DNA of 64,000 nt from Neopararhizobium haloflavum (GCF_002750855.1 NZ_NWUC01000002.1:186001-250000), one strand, 5' to 3'. Counted from the first letter of the stretch, positions 1 to 10,011 are shown. Notes: a model not told the origin generated them from the sequence alone. Made by a program: numbers and translations.

Positions 1-302
1 GTGCGATTGCCAGAGAGCCGATTTCACGCGCCTCGGGGGGTGCAACTTGCGGCGCGAAACGCCATATCCTTGAGAACGTCGTCTCGTCTTCGAAAGCGCA
101 ACGCGAGGCGCCGACGTTTGAATGACGTGGCCGGTGTTTCAAGACGGTCCCCGTCAGGAAACCGAAATCGTCTCTTTGCCGGAGCGATCAAACTGGATAA
201 ACAGTCCAAAAAATCCGCGGACTCTGTGGCTGGAGCGGGATTGAAGACAGGAATGGCGTGGATAACGGAAAGCACCGCCCGCGCGAATATGAGGCGCGAC
301 GC
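1..302. other. Gene-free stretch upstream of dxs
   Basis: I see no gene I can support here. Frames are open on both strands, as is common in GC-rich DNA, but the translations are arginine- and serine-rich and resemble no family. Rhizobial dxs is often preceded by xseB, but no XseB-like sequence is visible. The stretch probably holds the dxs promoter and the end of a spacer from the gene outside the window. Confidence 0.4.
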
Positions 303-2237
303 GTGACGCATTCTTCCGCCGACAAGAGACCGGAGACGCCGCTTCTCGACCAGGTCGAGTTTCCCGCCGATCTCAAGAGGATCGACGACCGGCAGATGCC
401 GCAACTCGCCGAGGAACTGCGGGCCGAGATGATCGACGCCGTGTCTGTCACCGGCGGCCATCTCGGTGCGGGCCTTGGTGTCGTGGAACTGACGCTGGCG
501 ATCCACAAGGTCTTCGACACGCCTGGCGACCGGCTGATCTTCGACGTCGGGCACCAATGCTACCCGCACAAGATTCTCACCGGCCGGCGTGCGCGCATCC
601 GCACGCTGCGTCAGGAAGACGGCCTGTCCGGTTTCACCAAGCGCGACGAGAGCGAATACGACCCCTTCGGCGCTGCCCACTCCTCCACATCGATTTCGGC
701 CGGGCTCGGTATGGCGGTGGCCAGCGGCCTTCAGGGACAGAAGCGTCATGTCATATCGGTGATCGGTGACGGCGCCCTTTCAGCCGGCATGGCCTATGAG
801 GCGCTCAACAATGCCGGCGCGCTCGATGCGCGGCTGATCGTCATTCTCAACGACAACGACATGTCGATCGCGCGTCCGACCGGCGCGATGAGCGCCTATC
901 TCGCCCGCCTTGCCTCGGGCCGCACCTATATGGGCATCCGCGAATTCGGCAAGAAACTGACGGCCTATCTGGGCAAGAATGTCGACCGGGCGATCACCCG
1001 CGCCGTCGAGCACGCGCGCGGCTACGTGACGGGTGGCACCTTGTTCGAGGAAATGGGCTTTTACCACATCGGCCCGATCGACGGGCATTCCTTCGAGCAT
1101 CTGCTGCCGGTGCTGCGCAACGTGCGCGACAACGGCCAGGGCCCGGTTCTCATTCACGTCGTAACCCAGAAGGGCAAGGGCTACGCGCCAGCCGAGGCGG
1201 CGGCCGACAAGTATCATGGCGTTTCGAAGTTCGATGTGATCACCGGCGCCCAGGCCAAGGCAAAGCCGAATGCCCCGAGCTACACCAACGTCTTTGCCGA
1301 GGCGCTGATCCGCGAGGCAAGGGAAGACGACCGGGTCGTCGCCGTGACGGCGGCCATGCCGGACGGCACGGGGCTGGCGAAATTCGCCAAGGAGTTCCCC
1401 TCGCGCACCTTCGACGTCGGCATTGCCGAGCAGCATGCCGTTACCTTTGCCGCCGGGATGGCGACCGAAGGCATGAAGCCTTTCGCCGCGATCTACTCCA
1501 CCTTCCTGCAACGCGCCTACGATCAGGTCGTCCATGATGTGGCGATCCAGAAACTGCCCGTGCGCTTTGCCATCGACCGCGCCGGCTTCGTCGGCGCCGA
1601 TGGTTCGACGCATGCCGGCTCGTTCGACACGACCTATCTCGCGACGCTGCCCGGCTTCGTTGTGATGGCGGCGGCGGACGAGGCAGAGCTCAAACACATG
1701 ATCCGCACGGCGGCAGCCTATGACGAAGGACCGATCTCGTTCCGCTATCCGCGCGGCGAAGGCGTCGGCATCGAAATGCCCGAGCGTGGCGAACTGCTGA
1801 CGATCGGCAAGGGTCGCATCGTCAAGCAGGGCAGCCGCATCGCGCTTTTGTCGTTCGGCACACGTCTTGCCGATTGCGTTCTCGCGGCCGAAGACCTCGA
1901 CGCGGCAGGCCTTTCCACCACGGTCGCCGATGCCCGTTTCGCCAAGCCGCTCGACGAGGACCTCGTTCGCCGGTTGGCCAGCGAGCATGATGTGCTCGTC
2001 ACTGTTGAGGAAGGCGCCGTCGGCGGCTTCGGCGGCCATGTGCTGCATTTCATGGCCGGTGCAGGATTGCTCGACAACGGCCTCAAGATGCGCTCGCTGA
2101 CGATGCCCGACATCTTCATGGATCAGGCCAAGCCGGAAGCGATGTACGCCAAGGCCGGGCTTGATCGGCGCGGCATCGTCGACACGGTGTTCGCGGCGCT
2201 CGGCACCGAACGGGCTGGCCGCTCGCGCGAGGCCTGA
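303..2237 (+). CDS. dxs: 1-deoxy-D-xylulose-5-phosphate synthase
   Basis: A 644-residue enzyme of normal family length. It condenses pyruvate with glyceraldehyde 3-phosphate using thiamine diphosphate, the first step of the MEP isoprenoid pathway and the source of DXP for thiamine and pyridoxal. Visible marks are [14 protein letters not shown] from residue 51, the ThDP motif [18 protein letters not shown] from 155, and the pyrimidine-binding transketolase block with [10 protein letters not shown] in the middle third. The GTG at 303 follows a GAGG box and gives the family-like start [17 protein letters not shown]. An in-frame ATG at 258 would add 15 unrelated residues. A later gene of the same pathway, ispE, lies at 30960, and a polyprenyl synthase at 27889. 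Confidence 0.95.
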   Translation: MTHSSADKRPETPLLDQVEFPADLKRIDDRQMPQLAEELRAEMIDAVSVTGGHLGAGLGVVELTLAIHKVFDTPGDRLIFDVGHQCYPHKILTGRRARIRTLRQEDGLSGFTKRDESEYDPFGAAHSSTSISAGLGMAVASGLQGQKRHVISVIGDGALSAGMAYEALNNAGALDARLIVILNDNDMSIARPTGAMSAYLARLASGRTYMGIREFGKKLTAYLGKNVDRAITRAVEHARGYVTGGTLFEEMGFYHIGPIDGHSFEHLLPVLRNVRDNGQGPVLIHVVTQKGKGYAPAEAAADKYHGVSKFDVITGAQAKAKPNAPSYTNVFAEALIREAREDDRVVAVTAAMPDGTGLAKFAKEFPSRTFDVGIAEQHAVTFAAGMATEGMKPFAAIYSTFLQRAYDQVVHDVAIQKLPVRFAIDRAGFVGADGSTHAGSFDTTYLATLPGFVVMAAADEAELKHMIRTAAAYDEGPISFRYPRGEGVGIEMPERGELLTIGKGRIVKQGSRIALLSFGTRLADCVLAAEDLDAAGLSTTVADARFAKPLDEDLVRRLASEHDVLVTVEEGAVGGFGGHVLHFMAGAGLLDNGLKMRSLTMPDIFMDQAKPEAMYAKAGLDRRGIVDTVFAALGTERAGRSREA

Positions 2238-2239
2238 CC

Positions 2240-3286
2240 TTACGCCGTGTCAGCCGCTACCGTGAACCGCAAGGTCGACACGGCGCCATCTTCGTTGCCG
2301 AACGCAAAGTCACCGCCGATCTGCTGGGTCAGTGAAAGGACGATGCGCATGCCGAGATTGCGCGACGTATCGGGCGTGAAGCCGTCGGGCCAACCCGGCC
2401 CGTCGTCGCTGACGCGCAGGACCACCGTCTCGCGGTTCTCGGCGGTCCGCTTCAGTACGACATGAATCCGGCCCGGCCGGCGATCGGCGAAGGCATGCTC
2501 CACCGAATTCGATATGAGCTCGGTCGCGATCAGGCCGAGCGGAACCGCCAGGTGCGACGGCACGGCGATCTCTTCGACATCGGTCGTATAGGTGACATGC
2601 CCCGCATCCATCGCCTCGATGATGTCGGGGCCGAGGCCCTTGAGGTAGGTCGCGAATTCGAGCGACTGGCGGGAGGGGTCGTAGAGTTCACGCTGCATGC
2701 GCGCGACGAGGTTGACCCGCGTGGCGGCCTGGGCCAGCGCACTGGAAGCTTCGCCCTCCGGCAGGGCGCGCTTTTGCGCATTCAGCAGTGAACTGACGAC
2801 GGCCAGGTTGTTGGAAACGCGGTGCTGCATTTCCTTGAACAGTACGTCACGCTCTTCGGCATGCCGCCGCGAAACGATCTGCTCCCGGTTGAGACGCTCG
2901 AGCGCGACATGCATCCAGTGGATGAGCAGTATGTCGACCGTGATGATGAGGACGTAGAAGCCAAGCGCCACCAGGGCCTGGCCACTCAGCGCAAAGCTGT
3001 TGATCGGCGAGATGAAGAAGTACCATGCCGCCAGCCCGCCCAGCGCTCCGGCCAAAAGACCTGGCGCCAGCCCCGCGAAGAACGTCGTCAGAATGACGGC
3101 CGGAAAGAAGGTCAGGTAGGGGAAACCGGGCGGCAGGCGCCCTTCCAGCAGATAGCGCACGATGAACGCGATGAGGATGGAGACCACCGCAAGTCCCCAG
3201 CGCAACAGCGGTTGCTGGCGAAGGGTCTCGGTGCGAACGAGCACCGCTTGGACGAAACTGATGGACCCGGCCTGCACTGCACTCAC
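2240..3286 (-). CDS. Membrane sensor histidine kinase, HisKA_2 type with DUF4118-like membrane domain
   Basis: A 348-residue protein. Residues about 30-130 form several membrane helices resembling the four-helix DUF4118 sensor region of KdpD and rhizobial kinases. The H box follows, EMQHRVSNNLAVVSSLL with the likely phosphorylated His155, then an N box (ELISNSVEHAF) and a G box (VSDDGPGWPDG) of an HATPase_c domain. These features match the HisKA_2/HWE-like kinases of alphaproteobacteria that often feed general stress or light signalling. No response regulator is adjacent, so partner and signal are unknown. The only plausible start is GTG at 3286, with a weak ribosome binding site. The gene ends 2 bases from the dxs stop, in convergent orientation. 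Confidence 0.88.
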   Translation of the reverse strand: MSAVQAGSISFVQAVLVRTETLRQQPLLRWGLAVVSILIAFIVRYLLEGRLPPGFPYLTFFPAVILTTFFAGLAPGLLAGALGGLAAWYFFISPINSFALSGQALVALGFYVLIITVDILLIHWMHVALERLNREQIVSRRHAEERDVLFKEMQHRVSNNLAVVSSLLNAQKRALPEGEASSALAQAATRVNLVARMQRELYDPSRQSLEFATYLKGLGPDIIEAMDAGHVTYTTDVEEIAVPSHLAVPLGLIATELISNSVEHAFADRRPGRIHVVLKRTAENRETVVLRVSDDGPGWPDGFTPDTSRNLGMRIVLSLTQQIGGDFAFGNEDGAVSTLRFTVAADTA

Positions 3287-3464
3287 TGTTCGTTGGCGCC
3301 GCGGCGCGGTGGTGTGTCACTTGCTGGACTTGGCCTATAGACACATGCAATTGCAATGGCTTCTTCCAACGCATCCACGCAATTGCTGCGCATTGTGTGT
3401 TTCCTGCCACCGTCGTCACATCTCAGGGCTTGCCAGCGGCGTCACGACCGCCCATAGCCACCTG

Positions 3465-4250
3465 ATGACGCATCCCGGCGACGTTTCAACCCACGACCCC
3501 GATGGTCGGTCGGCGCGCAAGCGATTGGACCAGTATCTGGTCGAACTCGGCCACTTCACCAGTCGGTCTCGCGCGCGCGATGCGATCTTGCGCGGCGCGG
3601 TGAAGGTCGACGGCGTGCCGGCCAGCAAGCCGGGCCTGCCGACGGCACCCGACGCTGCCGTCACGGTTGACGATCCTGCCATCGACTATGTCTCGCGCGC
3701 GGCGCTCAAGCTCGTTGCGGCGCTGGACCACTTCAGGCTCGATGCAGCCGGCCGCGTCGTCCTCGATATCGGTGCCTCGACCGGCGGCTTCACCCAGGTC
3801 GCCCTGAGGCGCGGCGCTTGTCATGTCGTCGCCGTCGATGTCGGCCACGGTCAACTTCACCCATCATTGGCCAATGACCCGCAGGTCACATCGATCGAGG
3901 GCCTCAACGCGCGCGGACTGGAGCGCCAGCATCTGGGCGGCCGAACCATCGGATGCGTGGTCAGCGACGTCAGTTTCATATCACTCAAGCTTGCTCTGCC
4001 GCCGGCCCTTGGCCTTGCCGCGCCGGGCGCATTCTGCGTTTTGCTCGTCAAGCCGCAGTTCGAAGCCGGGCGATCCGCCATCGGCAAGGGCGGCCTTCTG
4101 CGCAATCGCGAAGATGGTCCGGCAATCGCCGAGGCACTTTCGATCTGGCTCGGCCAGCAACCTGGATGGCAGTCGCTCGGCTACATCCCTTCGCCTGTCA
4201 CCGGCGGTGACGGCAATCAGGAGTTTCTCTTGGCTGGAACCAGAACATGA
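3465..4250 (+). CDS. tlyA: TlyA family RNA methyltransferase / hemolysin-like protein
   Basis: A 261-residue protein from the ATG at 3465. The frame is open further upstream, but that part has no family character. An S4 RNA-binding domain covers about residues 17-65 (KRLDQYLVELGHFTSRSRARD), followed by an FtsJ-like Rossmann methyltransferase with the SAM loop VLDIGASTGGFTQVALRRGA and the segment CVVSDVSFISLKLALP. TlyA proteins 2'-O-methylate cytidines of 16S and 23S rRNA in several bacteria. The haemolysin name is historical. The stop overlaps the next gene's start as ATGA at 4247, so the two are probably translationally coupled, and both are RNA methyltransferases. Confidence 0.92.
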   Translation: MTHPGDVSTHDPDGRSARKRLDQYLVELGHFTSRSRARDAILRGAVKVDGVPASKPGLPTAPDAAVTVDDPAIDYVSRAALKLVAALDHFRLDAAGRVVLDIGASTGGFTQVALRRGACHVVAVDVGHGQLHPSLANDPQVTSIEGLNARGLERQHLGGRTIGCVVSDVSFISLKLALPPALGLAAPGAFCVLLVKPQFEAGRSAIGKGGLLRNREDGPAIAEALSIWLGQQPGWQSLGYIPSPVTGGDGNQEFLLAGTRT

Positions 4251-5497
4251 GTGCGGACACTGTCACCATCACGGCGCTGGGCGCTCAAGGCGACGGCGTT
4301 GCCAGGATCGGCGGTGGTGCGGTGTTCGTCCCGTTCACCTTGCCGGGCGAAACCGTCTCCATCGCGCAGCACAAGGACCGAGCCGATCTCCTCGCGATCA
4401 AGGCGGCAGCGCCGGAGCGGGTTGCACCGCCCTGCCCGCATTTCGGTCCGGATAGCATCAATGGCGCCTGCGGGGGCTGCTCGCTGCAGCATATGGAGCG
4501 TGGCGCCTATGAGAACTGGAAACGGAATCTGGTCGTCGCGGCGCTCGCGGAAGCCGGTCTTGCGGCTGAGGTCGCACCGCTGACATCCTGCCTTCCGGGC
4601 GCAAGGAGACGCATGACGCTGACTGCGCGGCGCACCGAGAAGGGCATGGTGCTCGGCCTGTCGGAAGCTGGCTCGCATACCATTGTCGCGATCGACGGCT
4701 GTCTGGTCGCCGCGCCCGCGATCGCGCAGCGGCTTGGCCATATCGCCAGGATCGCATCCGCTGCCGCCACCGGAACGAGTTCGATGCGGCTGACGGTGCT
4801 CGCGACGCCCGTCGGGCTCGACATTGCGATCGAGGGTCCGGTCAAGCTCGGCGATCGCCAGCGCCGCATGCTGATCGAGACCGCGCTTACCATGACCGGC
4901 ATCGCCCGTGTGGCGATCGGCGGCGAGATCATCGTCGAGCCGGAAAAGCCGCTGGTGCAATTCGGTAAGGCAACCATCCACCCACCACCGGGAAGCTTTC
5001 TTCAGGCCAGCGAAGCTGCCGAGGCGGTCATGGCGAACGACGTGATGAAGCATCTCAAGCGCTGCAAGCGCATTGCCGATCTCTTTTGCGGCAGCGGCAC
5101 GTTCACGCTGCGCCTTGCCGAGCGGGCGATGGTTCATGCAGTGGAGAGCGAACGGGCGGCGCTCGATGCGCTCGACGGTGGCTTTCGCCGGACACCGGGA
5201 CTCAAGACGGTCACCACCGAGCGGCGCGATCTGTTCCGCAGTCCGCTGATGCCGATGGACCTCAAGCATTTCGACGGCCTCGTCTTCGACCCGCCCCGTG
5301 CCGGCGCGCAGGCACAAGCCGCCGAAATCGCGCGCTCTGCGGTCAAGCGAGTCGCGGCCGTCTCCTGCAATCCGGTCACACTGGCGCGCGACCTTGCCAC
5401 TCTCGTCGCAGGCGGCTACCGGCTCACATTCGTTCGACCGATCGATCAGTTCCTGTGGACGTCTCATGTCGAGGTGGTCGCGCTTCTGGAACGGTGA
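4247..5497 (+). CDS. RumA/RlmD-family SAM-dependent RNA (uracil-5-) methyltransferase
   Basis: A 416-residue class I RNA methyltransferase of the RlmC/RlmD/TrmA group. The N-terminal TRAM-like domain is TITALGAQGDGVARIGGGAV. A cysteine set (C63, C75, C78, in CPHF and CGGC, with a later Cys) fits the [4Fe-4S] cluster of RumA-type enzymes. The SAM loop is IADLFCGSGTFTLRLAE, the catalytic region is LVFDPPRAGAQ, and the nucleophile motif is VSCNPVTLARDL. The likely product is m5U in 23S rRNA, but the exact target cannot be read from sequence. It overlaps the tlyA stop by 4 bases. Confidence 0.9.
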   Translation: MSADTVTITALGAQGDGVARIGGGAVFVPFTLPGETVSIAQHKDRADLLAIKAAAPERVAPPCPHFGPDSINGACGGCSLQHMERGAYENWKRNLVVAALAEAGLAAEVAPLTSCLPGARRRMTLTARRTEKGMVLGLSEAGSHTIVAIDGCLVAAPAIAQRLGHIARIASAAATGTSSMRLTVLATPVGLDIAIEGPVKLGDRQRRMLIETALTMTGIARVAIGGEIIVEPEKPLVQFGKATIHPPPGSFLQASEAAEAVMANDVMKHLKRCKRIADLFCGSGTFTLRLAERAMVHAVESERAALDALDGGFRRTPGLKTVTTERRDLFRSPLMPMDLKHFDGLVFDPPRAGAQAQAAEIARSAVKRVAAVSCNPVTLARDLATLVAGGYRLTFVRPIDQFLWTSHVEVVALLER

Positions 5498-5522
5498 TGT
5501 CGAGGCTTCACGGAGACCGCTC

Positions 5523-7250
5523 ATGGCTGACATGTCCTGCCGAAGGCCATCCAGGATGCTGATGCGGCTGTTGATGTGCCTGGCCGTTATCGCGTGCGCC
5601 CTGCCCGCACTCGCACAGGAGGGCGACGCTGTCTTCGAAGTCGAGGCCATCAACGAAGGTCTGGCTCAGCCGCCCGATCTCGATCGATCAACGCCACGCG
5701 CGGCGATGGAAGGCTTCATCGACAGCGTCGATGCGGAGAACTACCGACAAGCGGCGCACTTTCTCAATCTCAACGACATCGAAGCGGCGCAGCAGGCGGA
5801 GCGCGGACCGGAACTCGCCTATCAATTGCACGAGATACTTGAGCGGACCATCCTTATCGATTGGGGTGATCTGCCCGATCGCGCCGACGGGGTCGATGAT
5901 TTCGCCTCCGCCGACGATGCCTTGGCCGGCCAGCCACGGCGATCCCTTCGCCTCGGTCTCATCGACGTCGACGGCCGACCGACCGAGATCAGGCTCGACC
6001 GTTACCAGGCATCCGGTGACGATGCTCTGTGGCTCATCTCCAACCGAACCGTCGGCTACATCCCCGCGCTTTTCGAAGAACATGGCCCGGGACGGGTCGA
6101 GCAGGCTCTGCCCAATTCGATCAAGCGAGAAGCGATTGGCGGCGTTCCGATCTGGCAGATGATCGCCGTTCCGCTTTTCATCATCATGGCGACGATTGCC
6201 GGCATGGCTGCCTATCGATTGGTCCGACTGCTGGCTCGAACGCTGCGCTCACGACTTGGAAGATTCGGCAGACGGCGCTCGGAGACGAATGACGATCTCG
6301 TCGAATTGCCGGGCTGGCGCTGGATTCCCAATATCATGGAGCATACCGCGCTCTCCGTGGCGCTGCTGATCGCCAGCGTTGTGGTCGCCGCCTTTCATGC
6401 CGAGTATCTGAGCTTTTCGGGACCGACCAACGTCCTCATGTCGGCCGTCATCACCGTTGCGCTCGTGGTGACGGTTGCCATGGTCTTCCTCAGCGTCATC
6501 AATGCGCTGCTCGACATTGTCACGTCGAACTTCGTCGCCGAAATCGCCAATGAGGAAAATTCCGCCTCGCGAGCCCTCTATACGAACATTTCGGTCGCCC
6601 GGCGTCTCGTCATTCTGGTCGCGATCATATTCGGCGGCATCGTCATCGTATCGCAGCTCAATCTGTCACAGACGGTGGGCACATCGCTGCTGGCATCGGC
6701 CGGCGTGCTTTCGCTGATTTTCGGTTTTGCCGCCCAGTCCGTGCTCGGCAATATTCTTTCCAGCATCCAGATCGCTTTCGCCAAGCCGATCCGGATCGGC
6801 GATGCGGTCTCCTTCCGCGGCGACTGGGGCTATGTCGAGGAAATCAATTTCACCTTCGTGCTCATCCGCACCTGGGACAATCGCCGGCTCATCGCCCCTG
6901 TACGCGAGTTCGTCAGCGAACCATTCGAAAACTGGTCGATGCGCGATGCCGCCCTGATGGTGCCGGTCGAGATAAAGCTCGATCCGACGGCCGACGTCGC
7001 GGCGATCCGCGCCCACTTCGAAGAACTGCTTCGCGAACAGGACGACTGGGACGGTGCGCAAGAGCCGAAAGTCTCGGTCATAGACCAGAATGACCGGGCC
7101 ATGACCGTGCGGCTCTACGCCTCGGCCAAGGACCCCTCTGCCGCATGGGAACTGCGCTGCGTCATTCTGGAAAAAATCTTCGCGTTCATCCGCCAGCAGG
7201 AGGATGGCCGATGGCTGCCCCGCGAACGCGAGGAGAAGGCCGCGCCCTAG
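5523..7250 (+). CDS. MscS-family mechanosensitive ion channel with periplasmic N-terminal domain
   Basis: A 575-residue inner-membrane protein from the ATG at 5523; ATGs at 5532 and 5556 are alternatives. A signal peptide ending near ALPALAQEG precedes a soluble domain of about 170 residues. Several membrane helices follow, then the MscS core: the pore helix and beta entry read LLASAGVLSLIFGFAAQSVL and then IQIAFAKPIRIGDAVSF, with a cytoplasmic C-terminal cage domain. MscS proteins release solutes on hypo-osmotic shock. The long N-terminal extension, as in YbdG/YnaI-type or larger homologues, suggests an additional sensory role, which is inference. The gene follows the methyltransferase by 25 bases on the same strand. 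Confidence 0.92.
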   Translation: MADMSCRRPSRMLMRLLMCLAVIACALPALAQEGDAVFEVEAINEGLAQPPDLDRSTPRAAMEGFIDSVDAENYRQAAHFLNLNDIEAAQQAERGPELAYQLHEILERTILIDWGDLPDRADGVDDFASADDALAGQPRRSLRLGLIDVDGRPTEIRLDRYQASGDDALWLISNRTVGYIPALFEEHGPGRVEQALPNSIKREAIGGVPIWQMIAVPLFIIMATIAGMAAYRLVRLLARTLRSRLGRFGRRRSETNDDLVELPGWRWIPNIMEHTALSVALLIASVVVAAFHAEYLSFSGPTNVLMSAVITVALVVTVAMVFLSVINALLDIVTSNFVAEIANEENSASRALYTNISVARRLVILVAIIFGGIVIVSQLNLSQTVGTSLLASAGVLSLIFGFAAQSVLGNILSSIQIAFAKPIRIGDAVSFRGDWGYVEEINFTFVLIRTWDNRRLIAPVREFVSEPFENWSMRDAALMVPVEIKLDPTADVAAIRAHFEELLREQDDWDGAQEPKVSVIDQNDRAMTVRLYASAKDPSAAWELRCVILEKIFAFIRQQEDGRWLPREREEKAAP

Positions 7251-7268
7251 GACCGTTTCATCGAGCCG

Positions 7269-8030
7269 TCACGCCTTGCGGGCCATGAAAGCCTCGAATG
7301 CGGCGCGCGCCTCGCTGGATCGAAGCTGCGTCTTGAAGTGCTCGGCTTCCTCGTCGATCCTGGCAACGACGTCGCTCCGATCGCCGCGAACGAGATCGCG
7401 CGCGATCTTGAGCGCCTGGGGTGGCTTGGCAGCCAGCGCGGTGGCGGCACCGAGAACGGCGGGTTCCAGTTCCTCCGCCGCGACCACCTTGAAGATGATG
7501 CCGGCCGCACACGCGTCCTCGGCCGAAAACGGCAGACCCGCAGCGAGCATGGCGAAGGCGCGCTGATGGCCGGCGATGCGCGGCAAAAGAAGCGTCGAGG
7601 CGGCTTCGGGTACAATGGCGAGATCGACGAACGGCGTCCGGAACTGCGCCGCCGGCGTCGCGAACGTCATGTCGCAGTGCAGGTTGAGTGTCGTTCCGAT
7701 GCCGATCGCCAACCCGTCGACCCCCGACAGAAGCGGCTTTTGCGCCGTCGCCAGCGCCTTGAGAAAATCGATCACCTCGCCGCCGAGCGCACCGCCGCTG
7801 GCATAGGTCAGGAAATCCTGCATGTCGTTGCCTGCCGAGAATGCGCCCGGGACACCGAGAAAGACGTGGGCGCGTACGGCGTCGCTGTCATCACCTTCCT
7901 TAAGGGCTTTCGTCATCGCGCCGTACATCGCGCGCGTGATCGCGTTCTTCTTGGATGGGCGGTTGAGGCGGATCACCTGGACGCCGGGGGCGGCATCGGG
8001 GCGTTCGATCAGGACATCGTCGGTCGTCAC
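7269..8030 (-). CDS. Enoyl-CoA hydratase/isomerase (crotonase) family protein
   Basis: A 253-residue crotonase-fold protein. The oxyanion-hole segments are visible as VRAHVFLGVPGAFSAGNDMQ and LLSGVDGLAIGIGTTL, and the C-terminal helices end in KA. The normally acidic catalytic position is not clearly glutamate on inspection (VDLAIVPEAAST), so it could be an isomerase or a hydratase. It lies 15 bases downstream of the acyl-CoA dehydrogenase gene on the same strand, so the two form a beta-oxidation-type operon. The natural acyl-CoA substrate cannot be told. Confidence 0.9.
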   Translation of the reverse strand: MTTDDVLIERPDAAPGVQVIRLNRPSKKNAITRAMYGAMTKALKEGDDSDAVRAHVFLGVPGAFSAGNDMQDFLTYASGGALGGEVIDFLKALATAQKPLLSGVDGLAIGIGTTLNLHCDMTFATPAAQFRTPFVDLAIVPEAASTLLLPRIAGHQRAFAMLAAGLPFSAEDACAAGIIFKVVAAEELEPAVLGAATALAAKPPQALKIARDLVRGDRSDVVARIDEEAEHFKTQLRSSEARAAFEAFMARKA

Positions 8031-8045
8031 TTCACTTCTCCGGGA

Positions 8046-9827
8046 TCATGCGGTCAGGGCGGCGCGGGCGGCAAGCAGACTGTCGGCGCCCTCGGTCACG
8101 CGCTCGCGCAAGGCGGAAGCCTCGCCGAGAAGGTTCTCGGCGGCGAAACGGGCCATCGCCGTGCGGGCCGGCGCGTCGTCCTCAGCCAAAAGCGCACCCT
8201 TGGCGAGGTAGACCGTCCCGGCGACCAGACCGAACAGGCGCAGATAGGGCTGCGCGCCCGCCAGTGCCTCCTGCTGACGTCCGTCCGCCATCGCCGCGCT
8301 CAGCCACCGCGTCGCCTCGTCGAGATCGTCGACCGCTTGATCGAGCCGGGCGCCGGTTCGGCCAAAGCCCTCGCGATTGGAGCGGCTGACGTCTTCTGCG
8401 ATCGCGCGCAGTTCCGCAATGTAGCCCGCCACCTGACGTCCGCCGGAAAGGGGCAATTTGCGCTGGACCAGATCGATGGCCTGGATGCCGTTGGTGCCTT
8501 CGTAGATCGGTGCGATCCGCGCATCGCGCATGAAACGGGCAGCGCCCGTCTCCTCGACATAACCCATGCCGCCATGGACCTGCACCCCGATCGACGCCAC
8601 CTCGCAGCCGATGTCGGTCGAAAAGGCCTTGGCGACCGGCGTTAGCAGATTGGCCCGCTCCTGCCAGTCGCGCGCGGTGTCCGCGTCGCCGGCCGCGCGG
8701 GCCATGTCGATGGCGTGCGCACAGGCATAGCAGATCGCGCGCGCCGCCTCGGTCAGCGCACGCATTGTCAGAAGATTGCGCTGGACGTCCGGATGCTCGA
8801 TGATCGGGCTCATGCCTTTCCCGTCATGGCCGGCGGCCTTGCCCTGCGCGCGTTCGCCAGCATAGGCCAGCGCCTTCTGGTAGGCCGCATCGGCGACCGC
8901 GACGCCCTGGATCCCGACATTGAGGCGGGCGTTGTTCATCATCGTGAACATGCAGGCCAGCCCGCGGTTTTCCTCACCCACCAGCCAGCCTATCGCCCCC
9001 GCCTCATCGCCGAACTTGCCGTCGCCATAGATCATCGTGCAGGTCGGGGAACCGTGAATGCCGAGCTTGTGCTCAACGCCGCTGCAAAAGACGTCGTTGC
9101 GCGCGCCGAGCGCGCCATCGTCGCCGACCAGAAACTTCGGCACGGCAAAAAGCGAGATGCCGCGCGTGCCGGCCGGCGCGTCCGGCAGGCGGGCCAGCAC
9201 GAGATGCACGATATTGTCGGTCAGGTCGTGTTCGCCGTAGGTGATGTAGATCTTCTGGCCGAAAATCCGGTAGGCGCCATCGCCGCGCGGTTCGGCACGC
9301 GTCTTCAGCGCGTTGAGGTCGGAGCCCGCCTGCGGCTCGGTCAGGTTCATCGTCCCCATCCACTCGCCTGAGACAAGCTTTTCCAGGTAGCGGGCCTTCA
9401 ATGCATCGTCGCCGTGCTTGTCGATCGCTTCGATGGCGCCCATCGTCAGCAGCGGACCGAGGCCAAAGGCCATGTTGCTCGCGTTCCACATCTCGGCGGT
9501 CGCGACCGACAGCATCGTCGGCAGGTCCTGTCCGCCGAACGCTTCCGGGCCGCCAAGGGCATTCCAGCCACCGGCAATCCAGTCGGCATAGAGCTGCTTC
9601 CAGCCGGGCGGCATGGTGACGACGCCATCGGCGAGCGGTGTGCCATGGCGGTCTCCGGCTTCGGCCAGAGGCGCCATCTCATCGGACGCGAAGCGGCCGG
9701 CCTCCTGAAGGATCGCATCAACCAGATCGTCGCTGAGATCGCCGAGCACGCCGCTCTCGATGGCATCCTCCAGTCCGGCAATCTTTCTGAGCGTGAATGC
9801 GATATCCGCCACCGGCGCACGATACAT
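8046..9827 (-). CDS. Acyl-CoA dehydrogenase, large DmdC-like type
   Basis: A 593-residue flavoprotein dehydrogenase. The length and C-terminal extension match the long acyl-CoA dehydrogenases that include 3-methylmercaptopropionyl-CoA dehydrogenase (DmdC), rather than the 380-residue standard type. The N-terminal domain is followed by the substrate/FAD segment MNLTEPQAGSDLNALKTRAE and the C-terminal bundle motif QVHGGMGYVEETGAARFMRD. The start at 9827 (MYRAPVADIAF) has GGAGGAGG immediately upstream. It heads an operon with the crotonase gene. A palindromic operator-like site lies about 100 bases upstream (9929-9944). Whether it acts on a methylmercapto compound or an ordinary acyl-CoA is unknown. 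Confidence 0.92.
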   Translation of the reverse strand: MYRAPVADIAFTLRKIAGLEDAIESGVLGDLSDDLVDAILQEAGRFASDEMAPLAEAGDRHGTPLADGVVTMPPGWKQLYADWIAGGWNALGGPEAFGGQDLPTMLSVATAEMWNASNMAFGLGPLLTMGAIEAIDKHGDDALKARYLEKLVSGEWMGTMNLTEPQAGSDLNALKTRAEPRGDGAYRIFGQKIYITYGEHDLTDNIVHLVLARLPDAPAGTRGISLFAVPKFLVGDDGALGARNDVFCSGVEHKLGIHGSPTCTMIYGDGKFGDEAGAIGWLVGEENRGLACMFTMMNNARLNVGIQGVAVADAAYQKALAYAGERAQGKAAGHDGKGMSPIIEHPDVQRNLLTMRALTEAARAICYACAHAIDMARAAGDADTARDWQERANLLTPVAKAFSTDIGCEVASIGVQVHGGMGYVEETGAARFMRDARIAPIYEGTNGIQAIDLVQRKLPLSGGRQVAGYIAELRAIAEDVSRSNREGFGRTGARLDQAVDDLDEATRWLSAAMADGRQQEALAGAQPYLRLFGLVAGTVYLAKGALLAEDDAPARTAMARFAAENLLGEASALRERVTEGADSLLAARAALTA

Positions 9828-9928
9828 GGCGTCCTCCTCCACCGTTTGGTCAGCATCTTCCTGCGCGATGCCTTGACCAATGATCATGTGCCATCGGTCG
9901 ATCGGCAAGCCCGGTCGAGTATTTTATT

Positions 9929-9944
9929 TTTACGTAAACGTCAA
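9929..9944. promoter_or_regulatory. LiuR-like operator in the divergent acyl-CoA dehydrogenase/tsaC spacer
   Basis: The 16-base sequence TTTACGTAAACGTCAA is close to the repeated ACGT-type sites bound by MerR-family LiuR regulators of acyl-CoA and branched-chain catabolic genes in proteobacteria. It lies in the AT-rich part of the spacer, about 100 bases ahead of the dehydrogenase start. The sequence match is seen directly. The regulator assignment is inference, and no merR-type gene lies in the window. Confidence 0.45.
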
Positions 9945-10011
9945 TAAATTGTGGTGATGCAGCCGCCTCCCTGATGGTGTATGAGCGGCGCGCATTCCCA
10001 CGAGGACTTTC

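Noticed and set aside
1..306. A 101-codon plus-strand frame and overlapping minus frames at the window edge
   Set aside because: Arg/Ser-rich, no family resemblance, and overlapping the dxs start. Could be the tail of something outside, but cannot be supported.
4217..5653. A 478-codon minus-strand frame over the RumA-type gene
   Set aside because: The plus strand carries an iron-sulphur cysteine set and SAM motifs. The minus frame has none and is Arg/Asp-rich.
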